From Lycium barbarum (taxonomy: Eukaryota > Streptophyta > Magnoliopsida > Solanales > Solanaceae), in assembly GCF_019175385.1 (NCBI RefSeq), contig NC_083348.1, forward strand, positions 44,228,950-44,292,949: a stretch of DNA of 64,000 nucleotides, given 5' to 3'. Of this stretch, positions 35,240 to 48,142 are shown piece by piece. The notes under the pieces are model-generated. The model ran no database searches and was not told the origin of the DNA. It saw nothing but the letters and a program-made list of their open reading frames with translations. A program made the position numbers and the translations under genes. How positions within the stretch are numbered: position 1 is the stretch's first letter; every line of letters starts with the position of its first letter.

Positions 35240-36120
35240 TAAATTGTTGTACAGTTTCCAACAAGTAATGAATTTGTTGCAACAACTCTGTAACTTGTTG
35301 GGCTTTATCGAACAAGTAACAAGACTTGTTGCAGCAACTAGTTAGTCGTTGAACATATTACAAAAAATCGGAGTTTTAAGCAGATGCAACTAAGTTATAT
35401 GTTGGGTTTTTTCTAACAAGAGTGACTCAAGTTTTAATTAGGGATAAGGCATCATTACCCCCCTCACCTAGTAGCGTTTTTGCTACGACACACCTTACCT
35501 AATTTTTGGTCCTATCACCCCTTAAACTATTTAAAACTGTAATATTTTACCCCCTTCAGGTTGACGTGGCAAGGAGAGTGTGTTTCACTCTCTTTGAGAG
35601 AGTGACAAACATAAAAAACGGGAAAACTTAATTTTTTTCTTAAAAGTCCGTATTTTCTTAAAATATGAATATAAATCTAGTTTTCCACATTTTAAAAAAA
35701 TAATTAATTTTTTCAAAATTTTATAAAAAATCAGTTTTTCTTCAAATTTTGACAAGGAAAACAATTTTTCCGGATTTTATTTGAAAAATAAAAGTGTCCT
35801 AAGAAAATGAAATCATGAAAATCAAGATCTTTTAAGACATTTTAAAAAAAAAAAATCAAGCTTTCCATATTTTTAAAAAAATTCATGTTTTCAGTTTTTT
35901 TTTTTTAAAAAAAACATATGGGTTTTAAAAAAAATCAAATTTTCAATTTTTTTTAAAAGGGTTTTAAATTTATTTTTTTAAAGAAAAATCAGTTTTTTAA
36001 TTCGCGTTTTCAGTTTTTCTTTTTTAAAAAAACGGGTTTTAAAAATAAATTTTTTAAAAGAAAAATCAGTTTTTTATTTTTTTATTCTTAAAAATTGACA
36101 TGTAAGCTGAAATTTTTATT
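35240..36120. other. Palindrome words, then AT-rich insertion-like block
   Basis: 35,250-35,430 contains GTTGCAAC-type words. From about 35,445 (GGGATAAGGCATCATTACCCC) to 36,100 the style changes to poly-T/poly-A runs with no palindrome words. No similar block is seen at the mirror position in element B. It may be a degraded insertion that starts with a terminal-repeat-like sequence, but a matching right end was not found. Confidence 0.4.
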
Positions 36121-37600
36121 TAGTGATAAACAATGGAAATCAAACAAGTGGAGTGACTTGTTACAGAAAATGGGCAACTTGTTGCGTCTTATCCAGCAAG
36201 AGTAAGGACTTGTTCAGCAACTTACTCAGTTTGCTGCAACAGATACTACACTTGCTGCAACAGATACTACACTTGCTCCAATAGATACTACATCTGTTGC
36301 AACAGATACTACTTGATTCACCCACATTTAGTGATCAATAAAGGGAATCAGCCACATTTAGTGATAAACAATGCATATCAGCCACATTTACTGATAAACA
36401 ATGAAAATCAAACAAGTGGAGTTACTTGTTACAGAAAATGGGTAATTTGTTGCGTCTTATCCAGCAAGAGTAAGGACTTGTTCAGCAACTTACTCAGTTT
36501 GCTGCAACAGATACTACACTTGCTGTAACAGATACTAAACTTGCTCCAACAGATACTACATCTGTTGCAACAGATACTACTTAATTCACCCACATTTAGT
36601 GATCAGTAAAAGGAATCAGCCACATTTAGTGATAAACAGTGAAAAATCAATCATATTTATTGATCAATATATATACTTAAGCAATTTCATGGTGTTTTGG
36701 GTCAGGATAGATGATCAACTAAGTCCAATACGCACTAAATGGAGTGATCACTGAAGTGAATTGATGGGATTCACCCACATTTAGTGATAAACCATGGAAA
36801 TCAATCATAGTTATTGATTAATATATATACTTAAGCAATTTCATGGTGTTTTGGGTCAGGATAGATGATCAACTAAGTCCAATACGCACTAAATGGAGTG
36901 ATCATTGAAGTGAATTGATGGGATTCACCCACATTTAGTGATAAACCATGGAAATCAATCATATTTATTGATCAATATATATACTTAAGCAATTTTTAGT
37001 AATTTGTTGCAACTTCTTTCCACAACTGTATAATCTGTTGCAACAGATTAGTAACTTGTTTCAGCAGATTACGTACTTGTTGGAACGGATTAGTAACTTG
37101 TTGGAACAGATTATTAATTTGTTGCAACGTCTTTCCACAACTGTATGATCTGTTGCAACAGATTAGTAACTTGTTTCAGCAAATTATTTACTTGTTGGAA
37201 CGGATTAGTAACTTGTTGGCACAAATTAGTAATTTGGTTCAACTTCTTTCCATGACAGTATGATCTGTTGCAACAGATTAGTAACTTGTTTCAGCAGATT
37301 AGTTACTTGTTGGAACGAATTAGTAACTTGTTGAAACAGATTAGTAATTTGTTGCAACTTCTTTCACAAATGTATTATCTAATGCAACAGATTAGTAACT
37401 TTTTTAAAGAGATTAGTTACTTGTTCGGAACGGATTAGTAACTTCTTCAACAACTATGACCTGTGCCAATCATTTAGGCAACTTTTCTAAACAGATTAGT
37501 AGATTAGTAATTTTTTGCAACTTTGTTAACAACTGTACTATCTGTTGCATTTGTTGCAACAACATTCATAAATAATAACAAGGATAAAAAAAAATTGTTC
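36120..37600. repeat. Palindrome arrays flanking a 155-bp tandem repeat
   Basis: 36,150-36,600 and 37,000-37,560 carry GTTGCAACAGATTAGTAACTT-type 21-bp units. Between them, CACATTTAGTGATAAAC starts units at 36,621, 36,776 and 36,930 (period 154-155 bp). The stretch CAATTTCATGGT...GATCAACTAAG in these units is the reverse complement of sequence in the 163-bp tandem repeat of element B (50,113-50,890), showing the mirror relation of the two elements. Confidence 0.88.
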
Positions 37601-38339
37601 AAGTAGTAATTTGTTAAATAGCCAGCTCAGGGCTCCAAAACTTTATCTATCACACCCACTGCCCACCGCCACTGCATCCTCGCCACTGAGTTGTCGCACA
37701 ATAGAGTCTCAGGCTTCATCATGATAGTGCCAGTAAACAAATGCTCAATAAAAGCAAGTGAATACGATCCGCATGCCATTGCAGTTTCATTGCGGGGGAG
37801 ATTCTCCTTCAGCACAAATTTCCAAGCTTCGTTGAGCAGCTTTTCAGGCAAGCGTTCAAACATGCCACTCTGCTTCAGTAGTTTCGGCCATAATTCAATG
37901 ACTGGCTGGATGTGGATGAAGAACTCATCCTCTTTGATTTTTGGGACGTTGCAGTCATAAACATTTATCACCTCCTCCTCAATTATGAATTCGAGGGTGA
38001 CAAACTGTCTGACATTTATGTTCATGATAGTAAGCACCCTTTTGGCATCAACCCACTCGCGACCACCTTAAGCTGGTGCACTACCTCTACAGTAAGCGAT
38101 AGCATCATCATCCCATATAAAATCATCAAGCATTTGATTAAATGGAATAGCTTCCGGCTGTGTGCTCTCATCCGACAACTTTGTGTATCGCTTAAGCATG
38201 ATATTGTAGAAGTTGAGATCCAAGATTATATCTGTGGAAGCATAGTGCTCAGTGAAAGTGCTTTGCCTCACACGCATTAAGAGCATAATTTCATCAACAT
38301 ACTACATTAAAAGTATAAGGAATGTCAGTCACCTAAACA

Positions 38340-38870
38340 ACTAGGAGAGTTGTTGCAACAAGTGTGCACTTGTTGCAATAAGTATTGGTCATGTTGCAAC
38401 AACTCTCCTAGTTGTTAGAGTTTGCTTACAGCAGTTGGGTCTATTTCCCCAACTGCTGTAAGCAAACTCCTACAACTAAGTGAGTTGTTGCAACAAGTGT
38501 TCACTTGTTGCAACAAGTATTGGTCTTGTTGCAACAACTCTCCTAGTTGTTGGAGTTTGCTTACAGCAGTTGGGGAAATAGACCCAACTGCTATAAGCAA
38601 ACTCCACTAACTAGGAGAGTTGTTTTAACAAGACCAATACTTGTTGCAACAAGTGCACACTTGTTGCAAAAACTCTACTAGTTGTTGGAGTTTGCTTACA
38701 GTAGTTGGGGAAATAGACCCAACTGCTGTAAGCAATCTCCAACAACTAAGAGAGTTGTTGCAATATGACCAATACTTGTTGCAACAAGTGTTCCACTCGT
38801 TGCAGCAAATATATAACTTGTTGCAACTAATACAACCAAATTAAGACTTGTTTCAACAAAAAAAATATTG
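38340..38870. repeat. GTTGCAAC array in intron 3 of the element A protease gene
   Basis: 20-21 bp spaced TTGTTGCAACAAG words alternate with larger inverted blocks such as TTGCTTACAGCAGTTGGG facing CCCAACTGCTGTAAGC (about 38,423-38,466 and 38,567-38,600). These can form long hairpins. Confidence 0.9.
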
Positions 38871-39754
38871 TTTTCAAACTTACACTAGCCAGCCACCAAG
38901 CTTCCATGCTTGTCATTATCCTGAAGTCATCGGCTTAAATTCTTGCAATGAATACATCGTACCCTTGCTCTTCTTGGCATTGACGAATTTTTCAAGCTCT
39001 TTCATTTTTTGAGCATTTGCATGCTTATACACATTTACCTTTTTAAGATCAACAACATCAGTTGCCTTGTGGGGTGTACAAGATTTCCTTGACCTAACAT
39101 CGGCAAGTGCCTTGGAAATTGCTTTTCCCTTCTTGCGAATGTGAATAGGAGTATAGGGTGAGGTTAGCTTCTTGGATGGATTGACACCCCTCTTGGATAA
39201 CAAACTCTTTAAAGCAGAATTTGTATCTTTTTGTACTTTCACCAACTCCTCAACATTATTTATCAAATCATCCATTCGCTGCTTGCAATAGGTGCATTCA
39301 CAAGCACATTTCGATGTGTCGGCACCAACAAAGGAAAATATACCACCAAATCCGCCACAACTAACATCTCCATCAATTGGAGTTTGTCCACCGACATCAC
39401 CACCAATTGGAGTTTGTCCACCAACATCACCACCAATTGGAGTTTGCCTACCAAAATCAACATCATCATCTATTATTTTTTCACCGGCAATTTCTGCCGC
39501 AACGTCATCAACAGCAGGTTGACCACCAACAATAACACCACCACCACCAATATCTACCACAACTGATTCCCTTTTGATGGCTATCACTCCAGCCAATTCT
39601 AATTTCATCCCCTCAATCATTTTATCAGGAACAGATTGTAATGGCTCAAAGGAAGCAAGGAATGGCATCTCCAACTTCCGTACTGTCGGGACAAGCCACG
39701 GGTGCACAACCTACAACAAAAAAGTAGATATATTAAAATGGTCCTAAATCATGA

Positions 39755-39900
39755 AATGGAACAGATAACTAGGTTGTTGCAACAGGTGTCATACTTGTTG
39801 GACATTGTCCAACAGATTAGTAACTTGTTGCAACAGGTGTCATACTTATCCAACAGATTAGTAACTTGTTGGACATTATCCAACAGATGACCAAGTTGTT
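39755..39900. repeat. GTTGCAAC array in intron 2 of the element A protease gene
   Basis: Short array with GTTGCAACAGGTGTCATACTT and GTTGGACATTGTCCAACAG units. The GGACATTGTCC-type palindrome also appears in the matching intron of element B (46,670-47,090). Confidence 0.88.
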
Positions 39901-41439
39901 TATTCTATATATATATGTCTTAAGGCTTACCTCTTCCAAAGGAGGGTTAAAAAGATCAACACTCAATCTTGTGTTGCTCTTTGCAGTCAGCCATCTAAGC
40001 ATTCTTGGAAAAGACACTTCTGAAGGGTAGTCCTTCACTTGTTGTCGGAGGTGAGGAATGGCTTCAAATGCCCAAGCCTAGAAAAGAAGATACCATCAAA
40101 ATCAGAATGATGATATAAATACAAAAAGTACAAGAAATTGACATTGCAAATGCTTTACCATAAAAGCCCAAGGGAAGCCATATAAATTGACTGTCTTCAC
40201 TGTTGGCTTAAGCTCTTTCGATAAATAGTCAACAGTCAACTTGAAGCTTTCCCGGCCCCATCCATGGTTGTTGAATGCCTCATAGTCCTCCGCAAGTTTA
40301 AGCAAACCAAGTGGTATGTTCAAACTTGTATCTTTTGCCATAAGAACACAGTGCACAAACCAAACTAAACACAAGGACTGCTTATGCTTTTTTGACATGG
40401 TTTTGGACTGCAAATCTACAAGCAGCTTATCTCCTTTGTAGCTTTTTCCAACTAACTCCACCAAACCAGTTTCATTTTTATCCTTTCCACCCTTTCCTAC
40501 TTTCTTGGCTTCTTTGGCTGTCTTGGTAGTCCGGGCTGGCTTATTCAATACAACAGTAGGAAGCTCACAAGGATGACATCTAAGGCCAGTAACTATGGCA
40601 AACTCTTTCAAGCCAAAGCACACCGGCATGCCACAGTAATTAATCCAAATCTCATCCTTTGCATCCGAAAGAATTCTACGCTTCATAAGCCCATATACCA
40701 TTTTCATTTGAAACTGTGCACCGGTCTCTTCAGGCAGATCCAAATACACCCCAAAACAGCTTTTCCTAAAGAAATCCTCCAACCCCTGCTTTTTAAGAAT
40801 TAGCCTAAACATATCAAAGTTCTTGCCCATGCCTGATTTGACCGTAAGATCAACGGTCAAATCATTATTTTCATTCAATGGCATCCTCACGGCATACTTG
40901 TCAATACTGAAAACCTTGACGACCTCAGCAATGGAAGGTCTGTTATGATCTATGTCCAATCTACTAGAAGATTCTGCAATTAAATTGGCATTCACACTAT
41001 TTCTCTTCTTTGTTCTTAATTCATCTATGAACATCGACAATTGAACTGTATTTTCGGAAGCATTGCCCTTTTCATCATCTTCATCCAATCCATCTACTCC
41101 ATCAGCAGTTTCTTCAGCTTCTAATTCTTCTTCACTTTGTTCATTTGTATCTACTGTTTCTTGGCTCTGTACTTCCTCTCTTTCTGAGGATTGATTGTCA
41201 GTTTGGCTGTCTCTGTCCTCTATATTTGCTGATTCAACAATAGATTTTGCTAAATCAGCAAGATTCTCTAATGATGATTACACTCTAGCTTTTTTATTAT
41301 CTTTATGACCCTCAGTTGATTTCTCAACTTTTCTTTTGGCTGGAGACATTTTATCTACACACAGGAGAAAAAAAAGAAGATTCAACTGATTAGTGCATCA
41401 TTCAAAGTAAACAGATAATAACAAGTGCAACATTTGATC

Positions 41440-42240
41440 AAACAAAATACAACAAGTAACAGAATTCCCCAACAATTGAAGAATTTGTTGCAACAAATGA
41501 TGTAACTGTTGCAACAAGTGAATAGGTTGTTGCAACAGATTTGTAGTTGTTGCAACAAGTTATACACTTGTTGCAACAACTATACAATATGTTGCAACAA
41601 CTATAAATCTGTTGGACATCTTCTACAAACAAAACCAAAGGACTGAAGCTAAGTCCAACAGATTTGTAGTTGTTGCAACATATGGTATACTTGTTGCAAC
41701 AAGTGTATAACTTGTTGCAACAACTATAAATTTGTTGGACATCTTCTACAAACAGAACCAAAGGACTGAAGCTAAGTCCAACAGATTTGTAGTTGTTGCA
41801 ACATATGGTATACTTGTTGCAACAAGTGTATAACTTGTTGCAACAACTATAAATCTGTTGGACATCTTCTACAAACAGAACCAAAGACTGAAGCTATGTC
41901 CAACACATTTGTAGTTGTTGCAACATATTGTATACTTGTTGAAACAAGTGTATAACTTGTTGCAACAACTATAAATCTGTTGGATATCTTCTACAAAACA
42001 GAACCAAAAAACTGAAGCTTTGTCCAACACATTTGTAGTTGTTGCCACATATTGTATACTTGTTGCAACAAGTGTATAACTTGTTGCAACAACTAAAAAT
42101 CTGTTGGATATCTTCTACAAACAGAACCAAAAAACTGAAGCTATGTCCAACAGATTTGTAGTTGTTGTAACATATTATCTACTTGTTGGCACAAGTGTAG
42201 AAATCGTTGCAATTACTAAAAATTTGTTGGACATAGCTTC
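41440..42240. repeat. GTTGCAAC array with about 123-bp higher-order units
   Basis: Upstream of the element A protease ATG. 20-21 bp words are grouped into units starting ACTGAAGCT at about 41,642, 41,765, 41,887, 42,011 and 42,134. Each unit ends CTGTTGGACATCTTCTACAA. In one frame on the minus strand this reads as repeated Cys-Asn-Lys-rich peptide, a by-product of the repeat. Confidence 0.93.
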
Positions 42241-42363
42241 CATAAACAGAACCAGATAAATACTAGGACAAGAACAAAAAAACTATCTATTGGATATCCA
42301 CTCCTAAACCCTGAACCATACCAGGACAACAACAGAAAAAAACTATTTATTTCACTATAAACA

Positions 42364-42364
42364 C

Positions 42365-42395
<31 letters not shown>

Positions 42396-42690
42396 AAACA
42401 ACAATAACAACAATAACAACAACAAGATGGATTTTATCCAAGCTTTTCCTAAACACCTAACCAAACCAAAACAACAAGCATCTACTTCCAAGACAACAGC
42501 CAAATCGTCTACACAATCATACAATTTAAACAAAATACACCAAATGTATGTGCAATAATTGTTTATCCTTTCTTTTCCTAAACCATACCATAACAGGACA
42601 ACACCAACACCAACACCAACATCAACACCAACATCAACAGCAACACCAACACCAACACCAACACTAACACCAACACCAACAACAGTATTT
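42364..42690. repeat. (CAA)n and (CAACAC)n microsatellites
   Basis: ACAACAACA runs at 42,364-42,424, and CACCAACACCAACAT runs at about 42,602-42,682. They lie upstream of the element A protease gene, in the region that would hold its promoter or 5' untranslated sequence. 42,700-43,300 has no gene. Confidence 0.88.
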
Positions 42691-43459
42691 CACTACAAAT
42701 ACACTAAATAGAGGTTTTTAAAGCAAGCAACCTCAGCAACTGTCTGTAACTGTCAAACAAGTGCTGAAGTTGCTGCAGCAACTTACCCATCTGTTCGAAA
42801 AAGTCAACAAGATTGCAAGCCATTTTTTCGAAATCTTAAGGAGAACAACAACAAAAACATCACAAAAAATCATAATTTGAGAATAATGTACGCTATTTAC
42901 AAACGCAAAAACCCCAACAAGTCAAACAAATACCCTAAATAAGGGTTTCTCGAACAAGGAACAACAAAATAAAAAACATTGAAGACAAACCCATGTTCTT
43001 CTTCTTCTTTTTCTACAACCAAAATCATCAATTTCTACGAAATAACTTTTGGAACAAGTGAAACAAAAACTTTACCTAGATAAAAGAAGAAGCAGCAACA
43101 GCGGCACCTATAGACGAGGGTGAAGAAGAAGATGACAAGAAAAGAGGAGAGATGAGAGACGTCCAAGTGAAGGAGATTAACTGTTTGCTTGGGAGTTTTG
43201 ATTTTGAAATATGAACGAAGTGCGAGGGAGTTGTGGAGAGGAACGGTTTGGGAAGTTTTGATTATTGGGTGGGTGTTTTAGTATAATGGGTGGGTGTTTT
43301 TGGTTTTTTTATAGTTTGTAAAAGATTAAGAAGTTTTAAAAATTACATTTTGGACCCCAATCTTCTTAATCCCAAATTTAATTGGGTTTTGATATGGGGT
43401 GGGCCCTACACGTCACCTTTAGTAATTTCAAGACTTTTTAGTCACCTAGAGTTAATTCT

Positions 43460-43530
43460 TCGGGGTTTCCCAGTTGAGCAGGACGTGTCGATGATTCGGA
43501 CGCTTCAATCTCGTCTCTCAGTAACTCAGA
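43460..43530. other. Spacer between the protease-side ends of elements A and B
   Basis: About 70 bp, comparatively GC-rich, starting CGGGGTTTCCCAGTTGAGC and containing TGTCGATGATTCGGACGC. It is flanked on both sides by inverted end sequences (AAGAATTAACTCTAGGTGAC on the minus strand at left, AGATTTAACTTATGGTGAC at right). It may be the residue of the original host site or of an unequal junction. Confidence 0.55.
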
Positions 43531-44219
43531 AGATTTAACTTATGGTGACAAAAAAGTCTCATAATTAGAAATGGTGACAAGTTTGACCAGCCAAGTTCAA
43601 ACTTGTCTTAAAAATGTGATTAACTAAAATTGGGACTGAATTATAATATTTAAAACTTATAATCTTTTACAAAATACACAAAAACCCATACACATTATAC
43701 AAAAACTTCTTCCAACCCACACACATTATACAAAAACTCCTTCCAACCCACTTCCCCCACGACCCCAACTACTTCATTTTATTTCAAAAACAAAAAAAAA
43801 CAGTTCTTCTCTTCAGTTCATCTCTATCTCTCTCTCTCTCTCCGTTGCTGCTGTAAAAAAACAGCGACCGGTGACCACCATTGTTGTTGCTCGTTCCTCT
43901 CTGTCCATTGCTGCTGTTGCTGCTCATTTTTCTCTCTCTCCATTGTTGTTGCTTATTTATTCATTCTCAGGTAAACTTTTTTTTTCACTTAGTTCAAAAG
44001 TTAGGGTTTTGAAATCAGAGTGTGAAAATGATGATTTTGGTTAGAGAAGATGAAGAAGAGCATGGGTTTTTCTTGAATGTTGTTTGTTTTGTTGTAGTTT
44101 CGTGTATTTGTTGCACTTGTTGGGGTTTGTGAGTTTGTAAATAGTGGTTGTGGTTGTGAAATTATGATTTTTGGTGCTGTTTTTATTTTTTTTCTCCTTG
44201 TTATTTCGAAAAAAAAAGG

Positions 44220-44900
44220 CTTGCAATTTTGTTGATGTTTTCCAACAACTGAGGTTACCTGTTGCAGCAAATTCAGCACTTGTCTGACAGTTGCAAACAT
44301 CTGCTGAGGTTGCATTGTTTTGGTGTATTTTGTTTAAGTTGTGAGTGAGATTTGTGATGGTTGTGTATTTGTAGTGAAATATAGATGTTTTGGGGTTAAA
44401 TTTAGATGTTTTTGCTATTGTTGTTGCTGTTGCAGCAAATTCAGCACTTCTTTGACAGTTGCAAACATCTGCTGAGGTTGCATGGTTAAAAAAATCCTAT
44501 TTGGTGTATTTTGTTTAAGTTGTGAGTGAGATTTGTGATGGTTGTGTGTTTGTAGTGAAATATAGATGTTTTGTAGTTAAATTTAGATGTTTTTGCTGTT
44601 GTTGTTGCTGTCATGCTATGGTTTAGGAAAATTTTTGATTTTATCCAACAGCTGCTGGATAAAATCAAAACAATTGTTGAGGTTTTTGCAGCAACTGAAG
44701 CAGTTGTTGTAGCATATTAACAAGCTGTTGTAAAAAATCAAAACAGTTGCTAAGCTGTTACAACTGTTTTTCTATTTCCAACAGATTAAGATTTTGCTGC
44801 AACAAGTAATAAGTTGTTGCAACAGCTTCGTATTTTGTTGCAACATATTATTAATCTGTTGCAACAACTGATTACTTGTTGCAACATATTCTTTTTCCCT
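44220..44900. repeat. GTTGCAAC words upstream of the element B protease gene
   Basis: Two copies of a roughly 170-190 bp unit (TTGCAGCAAATTCAGCAC...GACAGTTGCAAACATCTGCTGAGG) at about 44,262 and 44,432 are followed by denser TTGTTGCAACA words up to 44,892. This is the probable promoter and leader of the protease gene. Confidence 0.8.
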
Positions 44901-44963
44901 TTTTACTTTGAATGTTGCACTAACCAATTAAAACTGTTTTTCTATCTCCTGTGTGTAGATAAA

Positions 44964-47900
44964 ATGGCTCCAGTTAAAAGAAAAGGAGAGAAACCAACTA
45001 AGGGAGAAAGTAGTAAAAGAGCTAAGGTGCAAACACCATTAGATAAACTTGTGACTACTATTTGTCAATCAACAAATGAGGAAAGAGTTAGTGAAACTGG
45101 GGCTTCAGAAAGAGAGGAAACCCAGGAAACCTCTGTTGGGCGTGAAGAAGAAAGTGATAAAAAAGAACAAAGTGAAGAAACTAGAGAAGAAAGTGAAAAA
45201 GATGATGAAAAATCTACTGAAGGAGATGAAGAAAATGAAGAAAATGCTGAAGGAGATGAAGAAGAAGGAGATGAAAAAGAAGTAAGTGAAGAAGAAGGAG
45301 ATGAAGGGGACGAAGGAGCTGAAGGGGATGAAGGAGGTGAAGAAGATGCAGAAACTGAAAATGGTAATGAAGAAGAAGAAGAAGAAGAAGAAGAAGAAGA
45401 AGAAGAAGAAGAAGAAGAAGAAGAAGAAGAAGAAGAAGAAGAAGAAGAAGAAGAAGAAGAAGAAGAAGAAGAAGAATCAACAGATCAGATCTTGGCTGAG
45501 TTAAGAAGAAAAAGGAAACATAATGTGGATGCCAATCTTGTTGAGTCTTCTAGTATTGCCACAGATCCCAATAGACCTTCGATTGAGGAGGTCGTCAAGA
45601 GTTTCAGTATTGAAAAGTACGGCGTGACGATGCCGCTGAATGGAAATAAGGATTTGTCTGGTGATTTTGTGGTTAGATCAACCATGGGCAAGGGCTTTGA
45701 CACCTTCAGGGGCATTCTCCGGCAGCAGGGGTTGGAGAATTTCTTTAGGGCTAGCTGCTTTGGGCTCTATTTAGATTTGCCTGAAGATACCAGTGCCCGA
45801 TTTCAAATGACAATGGTTTCTGAGCTTTTGAAGCGTAAGATTATTTGTGATAGAAAGGATGAGATTTGGATCAATTACTGTGGCATGCCGGTTTTCTTTG
45901 GCATGAAGGAGTTTGCCATAGTTACCGGATTGAGATGTTATCCTTGTGAGCCTCTTCCTACTGTTGTATTAACCAAGCCAGCCCGGACGCCCAAGGCAGA
46001 CAAGAAAGCAAAGGGTTCCAAAGCTAAGAATAATGTCTCTTTGGTAAACTTAGTGGGAAAAAGCTACACTCAAAAGAAATTATTGCAAGACTTGGAGTCC
46101 AACATTTTCTCAAAAAATCACAAGGAGGCACTGTGCTTAGTTTGGTTTGTGCATAGTGTTCTTTGGGCAAGAGACGTAAACTACAACATACCACTTGGAT
46201 TGATTAAACTTGTTGAGGACTATGATGCCTTCAACAACTATGCCTGGGGTTTTCAAAGCTTTAGCTTGACTATTGAATATTTGATGAAGGATTTGAAGCC
46301 AACGGGGAAGACACAAAACCTATATGGCTTCCCTTGGGCTTTCATGGTAAATTTTCTTTAATGTTTTACCCTTTTTTTTATTTATTTCAATCACTATTTT
46401 GATTTTTGATGGCATCTTTTTTTTCTAGGCTTGGGCATTTGAAGCCATTCCTCACCTCAGGCATCAAGTCAAGGAATACTCCAAAGAAGTTTCCTATCCA
46501 AGAATTCTTAGATGGCTCACTGCCAGGAACAACACAAAATTGAGTGTTAACCTTTTCAACCCCCCTAAGGAAGCATTAAGCATTAGAACACAACAAATGA
46601 CTAGGTGTTGCAACAGCTTTTATAATCTGCTACAACAACACATTCATCTGTTGCAACAAGTTATGCATCTGTTGGACAATGTCCAACAGATAATTAACCT
46701 GTTGCAACAAGTTACCCAACAGATGAATCTGTTATAACATGCAACTAGTTTTTTACAACAGATGAGTAACTTGCTGAAACAAGTTACCCATCTGTTGGAA
46801 AATGTCCAACAGATGATAAACCTGCTGCAACAAGTTGACAATCTGTTGGACAATTTCCAACAAGTACCACAGCTGTTGCAACATATCACTTTATTTACTA
46901 ATTTGATAACTTCTAAATCTGTTACAATAAGTTTTTACAACAAGTACAATAATTTGTTGTACAATATCCAACAGATGAGCAACCTGCTGCAACAAGTTAC
47001 CCATCTGTTGGAAATTTTCCAACAGATGAGATACCTGCTGCAACAAGTTACCTATCTGTTGGACATTGCCCAACAGATGTGTAACCTTTTGCAACAACCT
47101 GTTAACTTGTTTTAAATAGGTTTTGCTTTTTATAATTTAGCACCATTATGATATATCTACTTTTTTGTTGTAGGTTGCGAACCCATGGCTTGTCCCAATA
47201 ATAAGAGAGTTGGAGATGCCATGCCTTGTCACCTTTGTGCCCATAGAATCTGTGCCTGACAGACTGATTGATGGGTTCAAAGGGGAATTGGCTGGAATGA
47301 CAGCCATCACTAGGGTTGATGATGTTGTAGCTGGTGGTGGTGGTCATGTTGTTGTTGGTGCTGGTGGTGATATTGTTGTTGATGCTATTGGTGGTGCTGA
47401 TGCTGTTGGTGGTGGTGTTCAGCCTGTTGATGTTATTGTTGGTGGTGGTGGTGATGATGTCCCAGCAAGTATTGCTGGGGAAAAATTAAGAGATGATGAT
47501 GCTAATATTGGTGGATTTACCCCAGTTCCTGGATTGAGTGATTTTTCCGGATTTGGTGGTAATTTTAGTAGTGGTGGATTGAGTGGTAGAAGATTTGTTG
47601 ATGTTGGTGCCGGTACTTCTAAGGTGCCCTCATGTGCTTGTGAGTGCACCACTTGTAAGGACAAAATGGATAATTTGATTAGAAAGGTGGAGGAATTGGT
47701 GCAGGTCCAAGAAGCCACAAACACTTCTATGCAGAGGTTGATATCCAAGAGGGGTATCAAACCATCAAATAATCTTTCCTCGCCTTATACTCCTGTTCAT
47801 GCTCGGAGGAGGGGCAAAGCAATTGCCAAGGCACTTGCATCAGTTAGATCAAGAAGATCTGTTGCTACTCCTAGTAGGTCAATTGAGACTCCTCTTCTTG

Positions 47901-48097
47901 ATGTTGGGCCAAAAATGCTAAAAAAGGTGGACATTTTCAAGCCTGTACATGCTCAAAGAAAGAAAAAGGTTGAGACTGCAATCAAGTCCAAAAATAGTGG
48001 GAGAACCATGTACTCAATGCATGAATTTGGAGCAGCAGACTTCAAGGCTCTGACAAGCATGGAAATTTGGTGGGAGGATTGGGTAAGTTTCAACACT

Positions 48098-48142
<45 letters not shown>

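Larger units (their letters stand above)
37627..41349 (-). pseudogene. DUF1985/Ulp1-like protease gene of element A (inactivated)
   Basis: Four exons on the minus strand align with the element B gene: 41,349-40,159, 40,077-39,931, 39,710-38,884 and 38,301-37,627. Exons 2 (147 nt) and 4 (675 nt) are the same length as in B. Exon 1 carries the DUF1985 region (IWINYCGMPVCFGLKEFAIV, LVWFVHCVL). Exon 4 is Ulp1-like (VTLEF, NVYDCNV, ACGSYSLAF). Lesions are a TAA near 41,278 after KKARV, a frameshift before 38,917 (exon 3 is 827 nt, not a multiple of three), an in-frame TAA at 38,068-38,070, and RQFVTLEF where B has the catalytic THFVTLEF. Introns 2 and 3 contain GTTGCAAC arrays. Ulp1-family enzymes cleave SUMO-type peptides; this copy cannot. 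Confidence 0.88.
32501..43459. mobile_element. KIMULE A: Mutator-like element with MURA and Ulp1-like gene (defective)
   Basis: The left end matches the inverted right end of element B over about 560 bp (32,501-33,070 against 55,718-55,065), including the TTTTTAACACTTT words and a (CTT)n tract. The protease-side end (about 43,459 leftwards, GTGACTAAAAAGTCTTG on the minus strand) matches the protease-side start of element B (43,531 onward, GGTGACAAAAAAGTCT). Order: end, MURA remnant (plus), protease gene (minus), end. Pairing of a Mutator transposase with a DUF1985/Ulp1 gene is the hallmark of the Kaonashi group of plant MULEs. Both genes are dead here. Confidence 0.75.

Noticed and set aside
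45076..45504. Poly-Lys and poly-Leu frames opposite or alongside the Glu tract
   Set aside because: These are shadows of the (GAA)n repeat in other frames of the protease exon 1.
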